The notes under the pieces: generated by a model
The model's database searches: none
What the model was told of the DNA's origin: nothing
The model's input: the letters and a program-made list of their open reading frames with translations, nothing else
From: Serratia marcescens subsp. marcescens ATCC 13880
GTDB lineage: Bacteria > Pseudomonadota > Gammaproteobacteria > Enterobacterales > Enterobacteriaceae
Length of the DNA stretch: 64,000 bases
Assembly (NCBI RefSeq): GCF_017299535.1
Contig: NZ_CP071238.1
Span: 2,976,001-3,040,000, forward strand
Direction: 5' to 3'
Made by a program: the position numbers and the translations under genes
Shown: one piece after another, positions 1 to 8,017 of the stretch
Layout: each line of letters opens with the position of its first letter
How positions within the stretch are numbered: the first letter of the stretch is position 1

Positions 1-1285
1 CCGAAATGCGGATCCCTTCGCTGAAATACATGATCACCAGAATCAGGCCGAGGAACGCCAGACACAGGTAGTTGCCGAACGGATACCACAGCGCCTTAAA
101 GCTGGGAATGACGCCCTGGCGGTTCTTGGCGGCGCGGAATTTCAGGTGCGCCAGGCAGATCATCACCCAGTTGATCACCAACGTTGAAACCACCAGCGCC
201 ATCAGCAGCTCAAACGCCTTGCCGGGCATCAGGTAGTTGATCAGCACGCCGATCGAAGTAATCAACGCCGACAGCGCGATGGACAGCACCGGCACGCCGC
301 GTTTATTCACGCGCGTCAGCGCCTTCGGCGCATTGCCCTGGCTGGCCAGCCCGAACAGCATGCGGCTGTTGGCATAAACGCCGCTGTTGTAGACCGACAG
401 CGCGGCGGTCAATACCACTACGTTGAGCACCGTTGCCACCAGATTGCTGTTCAGCGCATGGAAGATCAGCACGAACGGGCTGCCGCCCTCCACCACTTGC
501 CCCCACGGATAGAGCGACAGCAGCACGGTCAGCGAGCCGATATAGAAGATCAGGATGCGGTACACCACCTGATTGGTGGCTTTGGGAATGCTGCGACGCG
601 GATCGGCGGCTTCCGCCGCGGTGATGCCGACCATTTCCAGGCCGCCAAACGAGAACATGATCACCGCCATCGCCATCACCAGCCCCGAGAAGCCGTGCGG
701 CATAAAGCCGCCCTGCTGCCACAGGTTGGTGATGCTGGCCTGCGGCCCGCCGTTACCGCTGGCCAACAGCCAGGCGCCGAAGACGATCATGCCGACAATC
801 GCCACCACCTTGATGATGGCGAACCAGAACTCGGTTTCGCCGTACAGGCGCACGTTCACCAGGTTAATCAGATTGATCAGCACGAAAAACAGCGCGGCGG
901 AGGCCCAGGTGGGGATCTCCGGCCACCAGTACTGAATGTAGATGCCGACGGCGGTCAATTCCGCCATGCCGACCAGAATGAACATTGCCCAGTAGTTCCA
1001 GCCGGAAAGGAAGCCGGCGAAATCGCCCCAGTATTTATAGGCAAAGTGACTGAAAGAGCCGGCGACCGGCTCCTCCACCACCATTTCGCCCAGCTGGCGC
1101 ATGATCAAAAATGCGATAAAACCGCCGATGGCGTAGCCCAGCAGCACGGCGGGGCCGGCCATTTTAATGGTTTGCGCAATGCCGAGAAATAAACCGGTAC
1201 CGATGGCGCCCCCGAGGGCAATAAGCTGTATGTGTCTGTTTTTTAAACCGCGTTTTAGCGGAGTATCCTGATGCTGACCGCCCAT
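1..1285 (-). CDS. pheP: phenylalanine/aromatic amino acid permease, 3' end cut by window
   Basis: Inner-membrane APC-family proton symporter importing phenylalanine or other aromatic amino acids. 428 codons are visible and the C-terminus lies beyond base 1. The N-terminal helix carries the APC signature GGAIGTGLFLGI at residues 25-36, followed by IMRQLGEMVVEEPVAGSF and many hydrophobic helices. From memory the segments around AGPAVLLGYA, GFLSGWNYW and NLVNVRLYGETEFWF match E. coli PheP better than AroP, so pheP is preferred, but AroP-like specificity is possible. The ATG start is supported by AGGATAAG just upstream. I saw no clear TyrR box in the 175 bases before it. Confidence 0.85.
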   Translation of the reverse strand, partial: MGGQHQDTPLKRGLKNRHIQLIALGGAIGTGLFLGIAQTIKMAGPAVLLGYAIGGFIAFLIMRQLGEMVVEEPVAGSFSHFAYKYWGDFAGFLSGWNYWAMFILVGMAELTAVGIYIQYWWPEIPTWASAALFFVLINLINLVNVRLYGETEFWFAIIKVVAIVGMIVFGAWLLASGNGGPQASITNLWQQGGFMPHGFSGLVMAMAVIMFSFGGLEMVGITAAEAADPRRSIPKATNQVVYRILIFYIGSLTVLLSLYPWGQVVEGGSPFVLIFHALNSNLVATVLNVVVLTAALSVYNSGVYANSRMLFGLASQGNAPKALTRVNKRGVPVLSIALSALITSIGVLINYLMPGKAFELLMALVVSTLVINWVMICLAHLKFRAAKNRQGVIPSFKALWYPFGNYLCLAFLGLILVIMYFSEGIRIS

Positions 1286-1460
1286 CTTATCCTCATATGG
1301 CGTATACCCTTGCCGCTATCGGCCAAGATTTCACCAATCAATAAATGTATCTGCGGGCGGCTTTTTAACACTTAACCCCGTGAGCATCAAGGAGAAGCGC
1401 CCCGAGACGGCAGGCCGGAGCGCGATTTTTTTACCGCGAGAAAGCGGATAACGGCAGCGT

Positions 1461-1697
1461 TCAGCCAGGCATACCGCACAGTTTGGTCAGATTGCGCGCG
1501 CCGATCATCAGCGTGGCGACATAAGATTGGCTACGCGTGACCACTTCCACCGCCACGCGATCGTTTTGATATTTTATCAGGTAGGTCGAGGGCCAGCCCT
1601 GACGGCGCTGGCCGAAGCTTTCGGCATGACGATCGATCGCCGCATGGGCAATCACCAGATGAGACAAGTTTTTATCACCTTTGATAATGCGCTTCAT
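1461..1697 (-). CDS. small conserved protein, DUF4060-like
   Basis: A 78-residue soluble basic protein starting MKRIIKGDKN, with GGAGG seven bases before the ATG. It resembles the short DUF4060 proteins found in enterobacterial chromosomes and prophages; this assignment is from memory and tentative. There is no signal peptide or membrane segment. It lies just upstream of an NinX-like gene on the same strand, so the two may be remnants of phage origin. No function can be inferred. Confidence 0.55.
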   Translation of the reverse strand: MKRIIKGDKNLSHLVIAHAAIDRHAESFGQRRQGWPSTYLIKYQNDRVAVEVVTRSQSYVATLMIGARNLTKLCGMPG

Positions 1698-1771
1698 AAA
1701 CAGCCTCCGCCAACGACAGCTCTGTTATTAGAAAAAGGAGAAACTCTTACCAATCACCGGTATTGTTCGAC

Positions 1772-2083
1772 TCAGTTAACCTGTCGGCTCATCAGGAAGC
1801 AGATCATCGCCGCGCGCAGCGGGCTGGCGCTGTCCGCCTGCCATTCACCGCCCTGAGTGCTCATGCGCGCCTGCCACTGCGGGCTGTCGCTTTGGTTGTC
1901 GGGGTTCAGACTGATTTTGTTGGCGCAAATGATCGGCCAGGCATCGGAGGGATTCTTGCAGTAATCTTTACCTTTCACACCACCGTAGGGATACCACTTG
2001 TCCGGGTTCTCTCCGGTCAGCAGCGCAATGCTGCGGTTCACTTCGGCATCGCTTTCTTCGTACCATTTAATCATCGGCTTCAT
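1772..2083 (-). CDS. phage NinX-like protein (DUF2591)
   Basis: 103 residues. The pattern NPSDAWPIICANKISL in the middle followed by SPLRAAMICFLM near the C-terminus is typical of NinX-type DUF2591 proteins encoded in the nin region of lambdoid phages and scattered in enterobacterial genomes. The function of the family is unknown. No other phage genes, integrase or attachment site are visible nearby, so this is an isolated homologue rather than part of a prophage. The ribosome-binding site is weak. Confidence 0.65.
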   Translation of the reverse strand: MKPMIKWYEESDAEVNRSIALLTGENPDKWYPYGGVKGKDYCKNPSDAWPIICANKISLNPDNQSDSPQWQARMSTQGGEWQADSASPLRAAMICFLMSRQVN

Positions 2084-2244
2084 CCATCTTTCGTAAGGTT
2101 CGCGCTACATTACGATGTCTGTACGACAGTTTTATGACAGCGCCGCCGGTTTTCACATTATCTCTACTAATGCTTTGTCCCCTTTATCTTTCCTTAGCGC
2201 CTGCGTAAACTTTTCGCCCTGTTCAGCGCCCAGAGAACGCATGT

Positions 2245-2652
2245 ATGTTGACCGGCCTTAACCATCTGACGCTCGCCGTCAGCAATCTCGATCGCAGCTT
2301 CGATTTTTATCGTCATCTGTTGGGATTTATCCCGCACGCCCGCTGGCAAGGCGGCGCCTATCTTTCGTTAGGGCCGTTGTGGCTATGCCTGTCGCTGGAT
2401 GAAACGCGCATGCAACAACGCGAACGCGATTACACCCATTACGCCTTCAGCGTTGCGCCGGAACACATTGAGCAGGTCAGCGAGCGGTTGCGCCAGGCCG
2501 GCGTCGAAGAGTGGAAAAGCAATCGCAGCGAAGGCGAATCACTCTATTTTCTCGATCCCGATGGGCATCAATTGGAGATCCATGCCGGCGATTTGGCCAG
2601 CCGCCTGGCGGCATGCCGGGAAAAGCCGTATCAGGGCATGGTGTTTTACTGA
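2245..2652 (+). CDS. fosA: FosA-type fosfomycin glutathione transferase
   Basis: Cytoplasmic Mn2+/K+-dependent enzyme of the vicinal oxygen chelate (glyoxalase) superfamily that adds glutathione to the epoxide of fosfomycin. 135 residues, the usual FosA length. Metal ligands are visible as H7, H65 and E111. The potassium/substrate loop [16 protein letters not shown] (residues 93-108) and the arginine near R120 are conserved. The C-terminal [12 protein letters not shown] matches plasmid FosA proteins, but the middle ([17 protein letters not shown]) is divergent, consistent with an intrinsic chromosomal gene. There is no insertion sequence around it. Confidence 0.9.
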   Translation: MLTGLNHLTLAVSNLDRSFDFYRHLLGFIPHARWQGGAYLSLGPLWLCLSLDETRMQQRERDYTHYAFSVAPEHIEQVSERLRQAGVEEWKSNRSEGESLYFLDPDGHQLEIHAGDLASRLAACREKPYQGMVFY

Positions 2653-2691
2653 GGCGCCCCGGCGACGCAGCCGTCGGCCGGGGCATCATGC

Positions 2692-2967
2692 TCAACGTTC
2701 GGGGATGAAACCTTTGAAATCCAGCGCGGGGTTGAGATCGTCGTCAGCAGCAGCGGCGCCGTCTGCGCCGGCGCGGTGCGCCATACGCTTCAACAGCGCA
2801 GTTTGCTGGCGTTGTTGCTCGGCAATCTCCTGCAGCAGGCGAATCTGCTCGTTGGCGCGCACGCTGGCGCGGTTCACCAGGAACCAGACCCACAGCCCGG
2901 CCAGCAACGCCACGGCGGCGAGGGCCAGCGACAACAGGCCGTTCTGGCCAAAACCTAAATCGTACAT
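2692..2967 (-). CDS. yebO: YebO-like single-pass membrane protein
   Basis: 91 residues with one N-terminal membrane helix (about residues 8-30), then a charged coiled region NRASVRANEQIRLLQEIAEQQRQQTALLKR. This matches E. coli YebO, which also sits next to mgrB. The ATG at 2967 is preferred over an in-frame TTG two codons upstream because AGGG is correctly spaced for the ATG. Function is unknown. It is the gene immediately downstream of mgrB, as in E. coli. Confidence 0.8.
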   Translation of the reverse strand: MYDLGFGQNGLLSLALAAVALLAGLWVWFLVNRASVRANEQIRLLQEIAEQQRQQTALLKRMAHRAGADGAAAADDDLNPALDFKGFIPER

Positions 2968-3048
2968 GGACAACCCTATCTACTGCGAAATTCAGGCCGC
3001 CATCTTAACACTCGCGGCGGCCGTGCGAACATCCCTGCCAAAAATTGC

Positions 3049-3207
3049 TTACCAGGGCACGAAGCGGGTCACCGAACAGATGCCCAACGCAAAATTTCCA
3101 CCATCGTCGCAATAGCTGTCCAGCGCCAGTAGGTAGAAAAACAGGCAGGCAGCGACGGCCGTCATTATCACGAGGATTTTTTTTCGCAACAAATTTAGCA
3201 GCCTCAT
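3049..3207 (-). CDS. mgrB: MgrB, small membrane inhibitor of PhoQ
   Basis: A 52-residue reading frame. It has a short basic N-terminus (MRLLNLLRKK), a membrane helix at about residues 11-28, then a periplasmic tail with cysteines C33 and C44 and the ending GICSVTRFVPW, which closely parallels E. coli MgrB (GICAINQFIPW). MgrB binds PhoQ in the inner membrane and dampens PhoPQ signalling; the two cysteines are needed in E. coli. It is followed by yebO as expected and preceded by a PhoP-box-like repeat, consistent with PhoP-driven negative feedback. Confidence 0.88.
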   Translation of the reverse strand: MRLLNLLRKKILVIMTAVAACLFFYLLALDSYCDDGGNFALGICSVTRFVPW

Positions 3208-3231
3208 TGTTATCTTGGTAATCTATCGCGC

Positions 3232-3264
3232 ATGTTATCACAGCGAAGTTAAACGAAGTTTAAC
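3232..3264 (-). promoter_or_regulatory. PhoP box and -10 of mgrB
   Basis: Read on the minus strand, GTTAAACTTCGTTTA (3264-3250) contains two GTTWA half-sites 11 bases apart, the arrangement of PhoP boxes. Twelve bases downstream is TAACAT (3237-3232), a plausible -10. The mgrB start codon follows 24 bases later. Binding is inferred, not shown. Confidence 0.6.
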
Positions 3265-3368
3265 TTTCCGTTTAGATTTCTGGCTATCGCCCGGTTTTCA
3301 GACTGTTACCCTTGCCCTCGCATAGGCGCCGTGGCTAGATGAACCCTCAGGGATAACGAGGAAATACG

Positions 3369-3602
3369 ATGAGCAAATTGATTAAGTGGGTATTGGTGTT
3401 GGCGGTCATTTACGGCGGCTTTTTGATCTCGGGCTACGGCGTGCTGATCGGCAGCAACAAAAACGTTGGCGGGTTGGGATTGCAGTGCAAATACCTGACG
3501 GCGCGCAACGTGGCGATCGCCCAGTACGTGAATGGCGACAACGGTTTCATCGGCGTAGCCGACTGCCCGCTGTTCAAGAAAATCGAAACGGTGGTGGATT
3601 AA
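3369..3602 (+). CDS. yobH: YobH family protein
   Basis: 77 residues with one N-terminal hydrophobic segment (about residues 5-27) and the conserved stretch GYGVLIGSNKNVGGLGLQCKYLTARN, then FIGVADCPLFKK. This aligns well with E. coli YobH, which also lies beside the mgrB/yebO pair. It is probably secreted or membrane-anchored, with two cysteines in the mature part. GAGGAA precedes the ATG. Transcribed divergently from mgrB. Function unknown. Confidence 0.8.
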   Translation: MSKLIKWVLVLAVIYGGFLISGYGVLIGSNKNVGGLGLQCKYLTARNVAIAQYVNGDNGFIGVADCPLFKKIETVVD

Positions 3603-3642
3603 CCGCCACCGCCCGACGCCGCCGCTCTGCGGCGGCCCCGCC

Positions 3643-3882
3643 TCAGTTGCGGGTAAACTTCATCTCGATCAGCGCAATCGCCTTGTCAATCGCTCGGCGG
3701 GTCACCGGATCGGCGCCGGCAGGATGCGTGGAGAAATCGATGCTTTTGAGCTGACCCGCCATCTTGTCGCGCACTTCGGTCGGCGCAATCACGTCGATAA
3801 CGTCCAGAATCTGTTTGATGACCAGTTGGCAAGCGACCAGATCGGAAGCCAGTTCCTGCTCGTTGCTCAGCATGTCAGACAT
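3643..3882 (-). CDS. small conserved enterobacterial protein of unknown function
   Basis: 79 residues, soluble and mostly helical, starting [15 protein letters not shown] and ending in [18 protein letters not shown] upstream of the ATG at 3882 decides the start; a longer frame is open upstream but lacks a ribosome site. It resembles a short enterobacterial DUF family (possibly DUF2766), but I cannot confirm that without a search. No membrane segment or known motif. Confidence 0.6.
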   Translation of the reverse strand: MSDMLSNEQELASDLVACQLVIKQILDVIDVIAPTEVRDKMAGQLKSIDFSTHPAGADPVTRRAIDKAIALIEMKFTRN

Positions 3883-4067
3883 AATAAATTTCCTTCTTGA
3901 TTCAAACGCCGCACAGAATAGCATGGCGTCCGCGCCATTGCCCGCTCTCCCCGTCTTTTTCCCCCATTCTGCGCACCGGCGGGCAAAAGCCTGCGGCGGA
4001 TTGGCCTATACTTGCTGCATGGCGGTGGTAAAAACCACCCACAAGCCACAACCAACAGGAGAAAGTT

Positions 4068-4280
4068 ATGGCGAATCACAATGTGAAATCCTGGGCGACA
4101 GTGCGTGAAACTTCGGTGGAAATCGCCGAAGCCATTTTTGAGCTGGCAGGGAACGATGAAGTGTTGGCGCAGAAAATCTGGGAAGAAGGCAGTGATGAGG
4201 CGCTGGAGAAGGCCTTTGCCAAAACCACCGCCGACCAGCTTTATTGGGGAGAGGAAACCGTCGAGCGGAAAAACGTTTGA
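4068..4280 (+). CDS. yccJ: YccJ family protein
   Basis: 70 residues. The stretch [21 protein letters not shown] and the C-terminal [11 protein letters not shown] match E. coli YccJ almost residue for residue. In E. coli the gene follows wrbA; here it stands alone. AGGAGA is well spaced before the ATG. Small acidic cytoplasmic protein of unknown function, associated with stationary phase in E. coli. Confidence 0.85.
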   Translation: MANHNVKSWATVRETSVEIAEAIFELAGNDEVLAQKIWEEGSDEALEKAFAKTTADQLYWGEETVERKNV

Positions 4281-4292
4281 GCGGTTACGCAA

Positions 4293-4325
4293 CAAAAAGC
4301 CCGGGTTTCTGACCCAGGCTTTCCC
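4293..4325 (+). terminator. possible terminator after yccJ
   Basis: AAAGCCCGGGT and ACCCAGGCTTT form an imperfect hairpin beginning about a dozen bases after the yccJ stop. The T-rich tail is short, so termination is only likely. Confidence 0.45.
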
Positions 4326-4369
4326 GATTAGCGCTCGCCCCGCTCAGCGGCGTGCCTGTCTTCTTGCTC

Positions 4370-4483
4370 TCACGGTTCTTCACCTCCCACACCTTCCGCA
4401 TTTTTCATGCTCATCACCGGCGTCGCCATAAAAGCGCCGACGCCCACGATTACAACCAGAGTAATAATCACTGTCATTAACAT
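4370..4483 (-). CDS. 37-residue small membrane protein
   Basis: Reads MLMTVIITLVVIVGVGAFMA then a short hydrophilic tail ending in GEEP. One membrane helix fills residues 2-20. A TGGGGTG ribosome site lies six bases upstream of the ATG. It fits the class of single-helix enterobacterial small proteins, but I do not recognise the family. It is convergent with yccJ. Confidence 0.5.
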   Translation of the reverse strand: MLMTVIITLVVIVGVGAFMATPVMSMKNAEGVGGEEP

Positions 4484-4683
4484 GCGATCACCCCATCAAC
4501 GTTGAGTTGTTACGGCTGACTCTGTTTTGGCGGTTCTTGCTGCGGCTTTCTTTGCGTCCCCCACCGCGGCGGCGACAGTCCCAGATTAGCCGTTTTTCCT
4601 TTCTGCTGACAAGCGGCGGTCAAACGGTTTTTCCGAATAATTGCCCCCCGTCACCGGCGGCATTTTTGTCCACGGCGGCAAGT

Positions 4684-4693
4684 TGTGTATACT
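4684..4693 (+). promoter_or_regulatory. putative -10 of the AraC-type gene
   Basis: TATACT at 4688-4693 is a good -10 hexamer about 34 bases before the chosen ATG. A TTGTCC-like -35 lies upstream. Transcription would begin near 4700, which excludes the in-frame GTG at 4685 as a start. Confidence 0.4.
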
Positions 4694-4726
4694 TCACCGC
4701 TATGTAGGTCTCACACTGACGCACTG

Positions 4727-5113
4727 ATGATACAAGAACACCACCTCTCGTTGGTCTGCGCCCTCAGCAAATGGGTCGAAACTCACCTCGGACGAGTGAT
4801 CCATCTCGAAGAGCTGGCCGAGTACTCCGGCTACTCGCTGTGGCACATGCAGAAGCTGTTCAAAGAAGCGACAGGGATTTCGCTCGGTAAATACATTCGC
4901 GAACGCCGTCTGGCCGGCGCGGTCTATCAACTGCGCAGCAGTGAAGCGTCGATCTTCGACATCGCCCTGGACTTTGGCTTCGGTTCTCAGTCCCACTTCA
5001 CCTACATGTTCAGAAAGCGTTTTAATATCACACCCTATGATTTCCGCCAGGATTTGAGCGTTGATCTGCACATCGATCCGCCGCTGCACGTCATTCACCA
5101 AAAATCCGCCTGA
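4727..5113 (+). CDS. AraC-type regulator of SoxS/MarA/TetD size
   Basis: 128 residues consisting only of the AraC/XylS DNA-binding domain with two helix-turn-helices. The first is LEELAEYSGYSLWHMQKLFKEAT; the second is SIFDIALDFGFGSQSHFTYMFRKRF, followed by the conserved ITPYDFR. It has no effector domain, like MarA, SoxS, RamA and TetD, regulators controlled by their own abundance. The target genes are unknown. A hairpin separates it from the convergent DUF1304 gene. Confidence 0.8.
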   Translation: MIQEHHLSLVCALSKWVETHLGRVIHLEELAEYSGYSLWHMQKLFKEATGISLGKYIRERRLAGAVYQLRSSEASIFDIALDFGFGSQSHFTYMFRKRFNITPYDFRQDLSVDLHIDPPLHVIHQKSA

Positions 5114-5114
5114 G

Positions 5115-5133
5115 CCCGCCGCAAATCGGCGGG
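5115..5133. terminator. hairpin between convergent genes
   Basis: CCCGCCG and CGGCGGG flank a five-base loop, exactly filling the gap between the stop codons of the AraC-type gene and the DUF1304 gene. It could serve both strands, although T-tracts are poor. Confidence 0.45.
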
Positions 5134-5487
5134 TTAACGCGCCCCCCAGACCGCCAGCATCGCGATCGCGGCCGGCAGCGCCTGCACCCACAGAATTTTG
5201 CGGCTGGCGCTCAACCCGCCGAACACCCCGGCCGCCAGCACACACCCGAGAAAGAACAGCTGCAGTGCCATATCCTCACGCCAGTAGCTCCATGCCAACC
5301 CCAAGGCCAGAAAGCCGTTGTACAGCCCCTGATTGGCGGCCAACACCCGCGTGGCTGCGGCGAACTCCGCCGTTGTGCCGAATGCGCGCCTGCCGAGTGG
5401 CGTACGCCACAGGAACATTTCCAACACCAGGATATAAAGATGGAGCGCTGCGATGAGCAGCAGCAAAATATCGGCAAAGAACTTCAT
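5134..5487 (-). CDS. DUF1304 membrane protein
   Basis: 117 residues with four predicted membrane helices (about residues 5-25, 45-65, 72-92, 97-115). The N-terminus ALHLYILVLEMFLW and NQGLYNGFLALGL in the second helix are hallmarks of DUF1304 proteins, which have no assigned function. It is convergent with the AraC-type regulator. Confidence 0.75.
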   Translation of the reverse strand: MKFFADILLLLIAALHLYILVLEMFLWRTPLGRRAFGTTAEFAAATRVLAANQGLYNGFLALGLAWSYWREDMALQLFFLGCVLAAGVFGGLSASRKILWVQALPAAIAMLAVWGAR

Positions 5488-5562
5488 GGTGGTTCCAGTC
5501 GTTTATTGAAGATGTCATCAATTATAAACTCCTTCGCTCACCACCCTATCGGCGGAGATAAA

Positions 5563-5584
5563 AAAACCCGCCGAAGCGGGTTTA
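5563..5584 (-). terminator. Rho-independent terminator
   Basis: On the minus strand CCCGC TTCG GCGGG is followed by seven T residues, a compact stem with a stable tetraloop. It lies downstream of the 33-codon gene at 5606-5707. Confidence 0.75.
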
Positions 5585-5605
5585 TGCAGGAGTCATTTTT
5601 TGAGG

Positions 5606-5707
5606 TTAGTTTAATACGGCGACCAACAATGCCGCGACAGAGACCCAAAACAGCGCCGTGGCAACCACGACATGGGACAATCTTGCACGATAAAGTACCT
5701 GGCTCAT
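5606..5707 (-). CDS. 33-residue small membrane protein
   Basis: Reads MSQVLYRARLSHVVVATALF then WVSVAALLVAVLN: a short basic N-terminus and one membrane helix of about 22 residues. A classic terminator follows 21 bases after the stop, which supports real expression. I do not recognise the family. Confidence 0.5.
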   Translation of the reverse strand: MSQVLYRARLSHVVVATALFWVSVAALLVAVLN

Positions 5708-5914
5708 AATGACCTCACTGACATCTGACTAACGGGAGACAACCTGACTTCCTGAGGATTATCCTAAACTTCTTCTCACTGTCGTTATATGCGCCAGATC
5801 ACTTTTCCGCCGAGAACCCTTATATTGTCGTAAAGCTGGAGCCGCGATCACATTAATTACGCCTTATTAGAGCGAAATAAGCCGAATAATCGCGGCGATT
5901 ATATCCTAACGCTA

Positions 5915-6856
5915 TCAAACATCGTTCCAAGGCAGGCGTGGTGCGGTCATGCGCTCACCAGAATAACCGCTAACCGTCGGGAAACGCGGCGCGCCTTGTT
6001 CCCAATCATGCTGAGCCCGAGTAATTTCAGCCTTGGTATGGCCAACGAAATTCCACCAGATAAGGATCTCTTCGTTTAATGGCGCCCCACCGATAAGTAA
6101 TCCCCGGCTCCCCTGCTGTGCATTTAACCCAATAGAGTTATTCTTCATGCCCAAATAGGCGAATTCATCAGGTGAAAAGATTTCACCATTAAGTTCAAAT
6201 GCACCAATAAGGGGCAAAAAGCCGATTTCATAATCATCGCGCAACGGCAATTCGATTCTTGCCGCTTCTTCCCATTCCAGATCAATGGCGATTAATGGCG
6301 AAAGAGTAAACACCGGTGAACGATAAGCGCCAAATTCCCCGACCAACAAACGATGATTCACGCCGTTATTCTGCCATTGCGGCAAGTCAGGATAATGATC
6401 GAAGCGTGGCGCCATGTCGGCATGTTCGGCCGGCAGCGCGATCCATAATTGCGCAGCATGCAACCGCCGCTGCTCGCCCACCGACTGTTCCGTATGCGCA
6501 ATGCCGTGCCCCGCGGTCATCAGGTTAACCTGCCCCGGGCGAATCACCTGCTCACTGCCGAGGCTGTCTCGGTGCAGCACCTCCCCCTCTATCATCCAGG
6601 TGAACGTTTGCAGCCCGGTGTGCGGATGCTGCCCCACATCCATGCCGGGCGAAGTGCCGTTGAACACCGTCGGCCCGGCGTGATCGAGAAAACACCAGGC
6701 GCCGACGGTGCGCCGCTCCCGGGTTGGCAACGCACGGTTGATCGGAATGCCCCCCACTTCGGCGTTACGCACGGCAATACGTTGTATCTGGCGCACGCCG
6801 TCAACGACGGGGCACTCGCGTGAAGGTGAAGAGAGCGTAGGACGTGGCTGACTCAT
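5915..6856 (-). CDS. pirin family protein
   Basis: 313 residues with the bicupin pirin fold. The four iron ligands of the N-terminal cupin are visible as H77 and H79 (GQHPHTG), H121 and E123 (AHTE). Bacterial pirins vary in role: some have quercetinase activity, and a Serratia marcescens pirin was reported to bind pyruvate dehydrogenase E1. Whether this is that pirin or a paralogue cannot be told here. The start at 6856 is chosen because AGGAGGT lies at the right distance; an upstream in-frame start lacks a site. Confidence 0.85.
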   Translation of the reverse strand: MSQPRPTLSSPSRECPVVDGVRQIQRIAVRNAEVGGIPINRALPTRERRTVGAWCFLDHAGPTVFNGTSPGMDVGQHPHTGLQTFTWMIEGEVLHRDSLGSEQVIRPGQVNLMTAGHGIAHTEQSVGEQRRLHAAQLWIALPAEHADMAPRFDHYPDLPQWQNNGVNHRLLVGEFGAYRSPVFTLSPLIAIDLEWEEAARIELPLRDDYEIGFLPLIGAFELNGEIFSPDEFAYLGMKNNSIGLNAQQGSRGLLIGGAPLNEEILIWWNFVGHTKAEITRAQHDWEQGAPRFPTVSGYSGERMTAPRLPWNDV

Positions 6857-6961
6857 CGCAAAGACCTCCTGAATGGCGCCGATTCGCCAAGGGTAACCGC
6901 CCAAGCTTAACACAGGACAGCTCCCCCGCAGAGCGACGACGTGCAGGCACGTCCGCGCGGT

Positions 6962-7126
6962 TCAGGGTGCTTTGATATAGCAGCTCTTGATGTCTATATC
7001 GTCATGCGCGTGCCTGAGATCGGAGAAATAGGTCACGCCAAAGAGAATTGATACCACCAGCAGCACGGACACCAACAGGCCGATGATCGCCAGCAGTTTG
7101 GTTTCATCATGGAGATTAGGCTCCAT
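6962..7126 (-). CDS. 54-residue single-helix membrane protein
   Basis: Starts MEPNLHDETKLLAIIGLLVS; one membrane helix spans about residues 10-32 and a short tail with one cysteine follows. GGGAG is six bases before the ATG at 7126. It begins 23 bases after the stop of another small membrane protein, so the two probably form an operon. Family not recognised. Confidence 0.5.
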   Translation of the reverse strand: MEPNLHDETKLLAIIGLLVSVLLVVSILFGVTYFSDLRHAHDDIDIKSCYIKAP

Positions 7127-7149
7127 TTTATCTCCCCTAGTTAATCGCG

Positions 7150-7305
7150 TCAGGTCACCCACAGCGTGACCGCCAGCGTAAAGATAATCAGTGAGCAGGA
7201 CGCCACCGCCAACACGACGATCGCAAATTGCGCATCACCCAAGGTTTCTCGATAATTTTTATCCGTTGAGGCGTTACGCTGTTGTTTCACTAAATCGGTT
7301 TTCAC
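7150..7305 (-). CDS. putative small membrane protein, start uncertain
   Basis: The frame ends in a membrane helix (AQFAIVVLAVASCSLIIFTLAVTLWVT). The frame stays open upstream to 7437, but that part is proline/arginine-rich and looks non-coding, so a GTG at 7305 or 7290 is more likely; neither has a strong ribosome site. Coupled in position with the small gene at 6962-7126. Function unknown. Confidence 0.35.
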   Translation of the reverse strand: MKTDLVKQQRNASTDKNYRETLGDAQFAIVVLAVASCSLIIFTLAVTLWVT

Positions 7306-7525
7306 TCGTTCAACTGCTGCATTGCTGTTTGACGGGGCAAAACATCCCCTCAGAATAAGGCGCCAATGTCGCTGACTTGGTCGCTCCGGCCTCAACCGGG
7401 GGATGACGCTATCAATTTTCCCCATCAGGGTCAACACCGCGCCCGCCGGCGAGCGAGCAAGTACACAGGGGAGATGTAACTGGAATGGAGATCGCAGGGA
7501 AATAAGAGACGCCTATTGCAGAGGA

Positions 7526-7553
7526 CAAAAAAAAGCCCGGTACGTAACCGGGC
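7526..7553 (-). terminator. Rho-independent terminator of kbp
   Basis: On the minus strand GCCCGGT and ACCGGGC pair around a short loop and are followed by eight T residues, 18 bases after the kbp stop. Confidence 0.8.
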
Positions 7554-7570
7554 CTGGGTAGACCGATGCG

Positions 7571-8017
7571 TTATTGCGGGATACGCAACACCTGCCCCGG
7601 ATAAATCTTGTCCGGGCTCGACAGCATCGGCTTGTTGGCTTCGAAAATCTTGTTGTACAGATTGGCGTTGCCGTACATCTCTTTAGAGATCGCGCTCAGC
7701 GTATCGCCCTTCTTCACGGTATAGAAGCGGCTCTCGGCGTCGGATTGCGCTACCGCCACCTTGTCTTCCACACCGCTGATCCCCGCCACGTTGCCGATAG
7801 CCACCAGGATCTTCTCTTTTAACTCCTGGCTGACGGCGTCGCCGGTCACTACGGCTTTACCATCGACCACCTGCACATCAACTTTGTCGGTGCCCGGCAG
7901 GCCGCTCTTATCGAGATGTTCCTTGAGTTTGGCGCTTTGATCTTCGGCGGAGGCATTGCCGGTGACTGTATCCCACAGTTTTTCGCCCGCTTCTTTGACG
8001 AAGTTAAACAAGCCCAT
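7571..8017 (-). CDS. kbp: potassium-binding protein Kbp (YgaU), BON plus LysM
   Basis: 148 residues, matching E. coli YgaU/Kbp (149). The N-terminus [20 protein letters not shown] is nearly identical. A BON domain covers about residues 25-90 and a LysM domain residues 97-145 ([26 protein letters not shown] in two adjacent parts, ending [10 protein letters not shown]). E. coli Kbp is a cytoplasmic K+-binding protein. The start at 8017 is set by homology; an upstream in-frame extension is ignored. Followed by a strong terminator, so it is probably monocistronic. Confidence 0.92.
   Translation of the reverse strand: MGLFNFVKEAGEKLWDTVTGNASAEDQSAKLKEHLDKSGLPGTDKVDVQVVDGKAVVTGDAVSQELKEKILVAIGNVAGISGVEDKVAVAQSDAESRFYTVKKGDTLSAISKEMYGNANLYNKIFEANKPMLSSPDKIYPGQVLRIPQ

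Noticed and set aside
1461..2652. A prophage covering the NinX-like gene and fosA
   Set aside because: No integrase, lysis, structural genes or direct repeats are visible.
5708..5914. Hairpin-like AATAATCGC/GCGATTAT near 5895 as a pirin terminator
   Set aside because: The stem is AT-rich with a one-base loop and no T-tract in the right place; not convincing.
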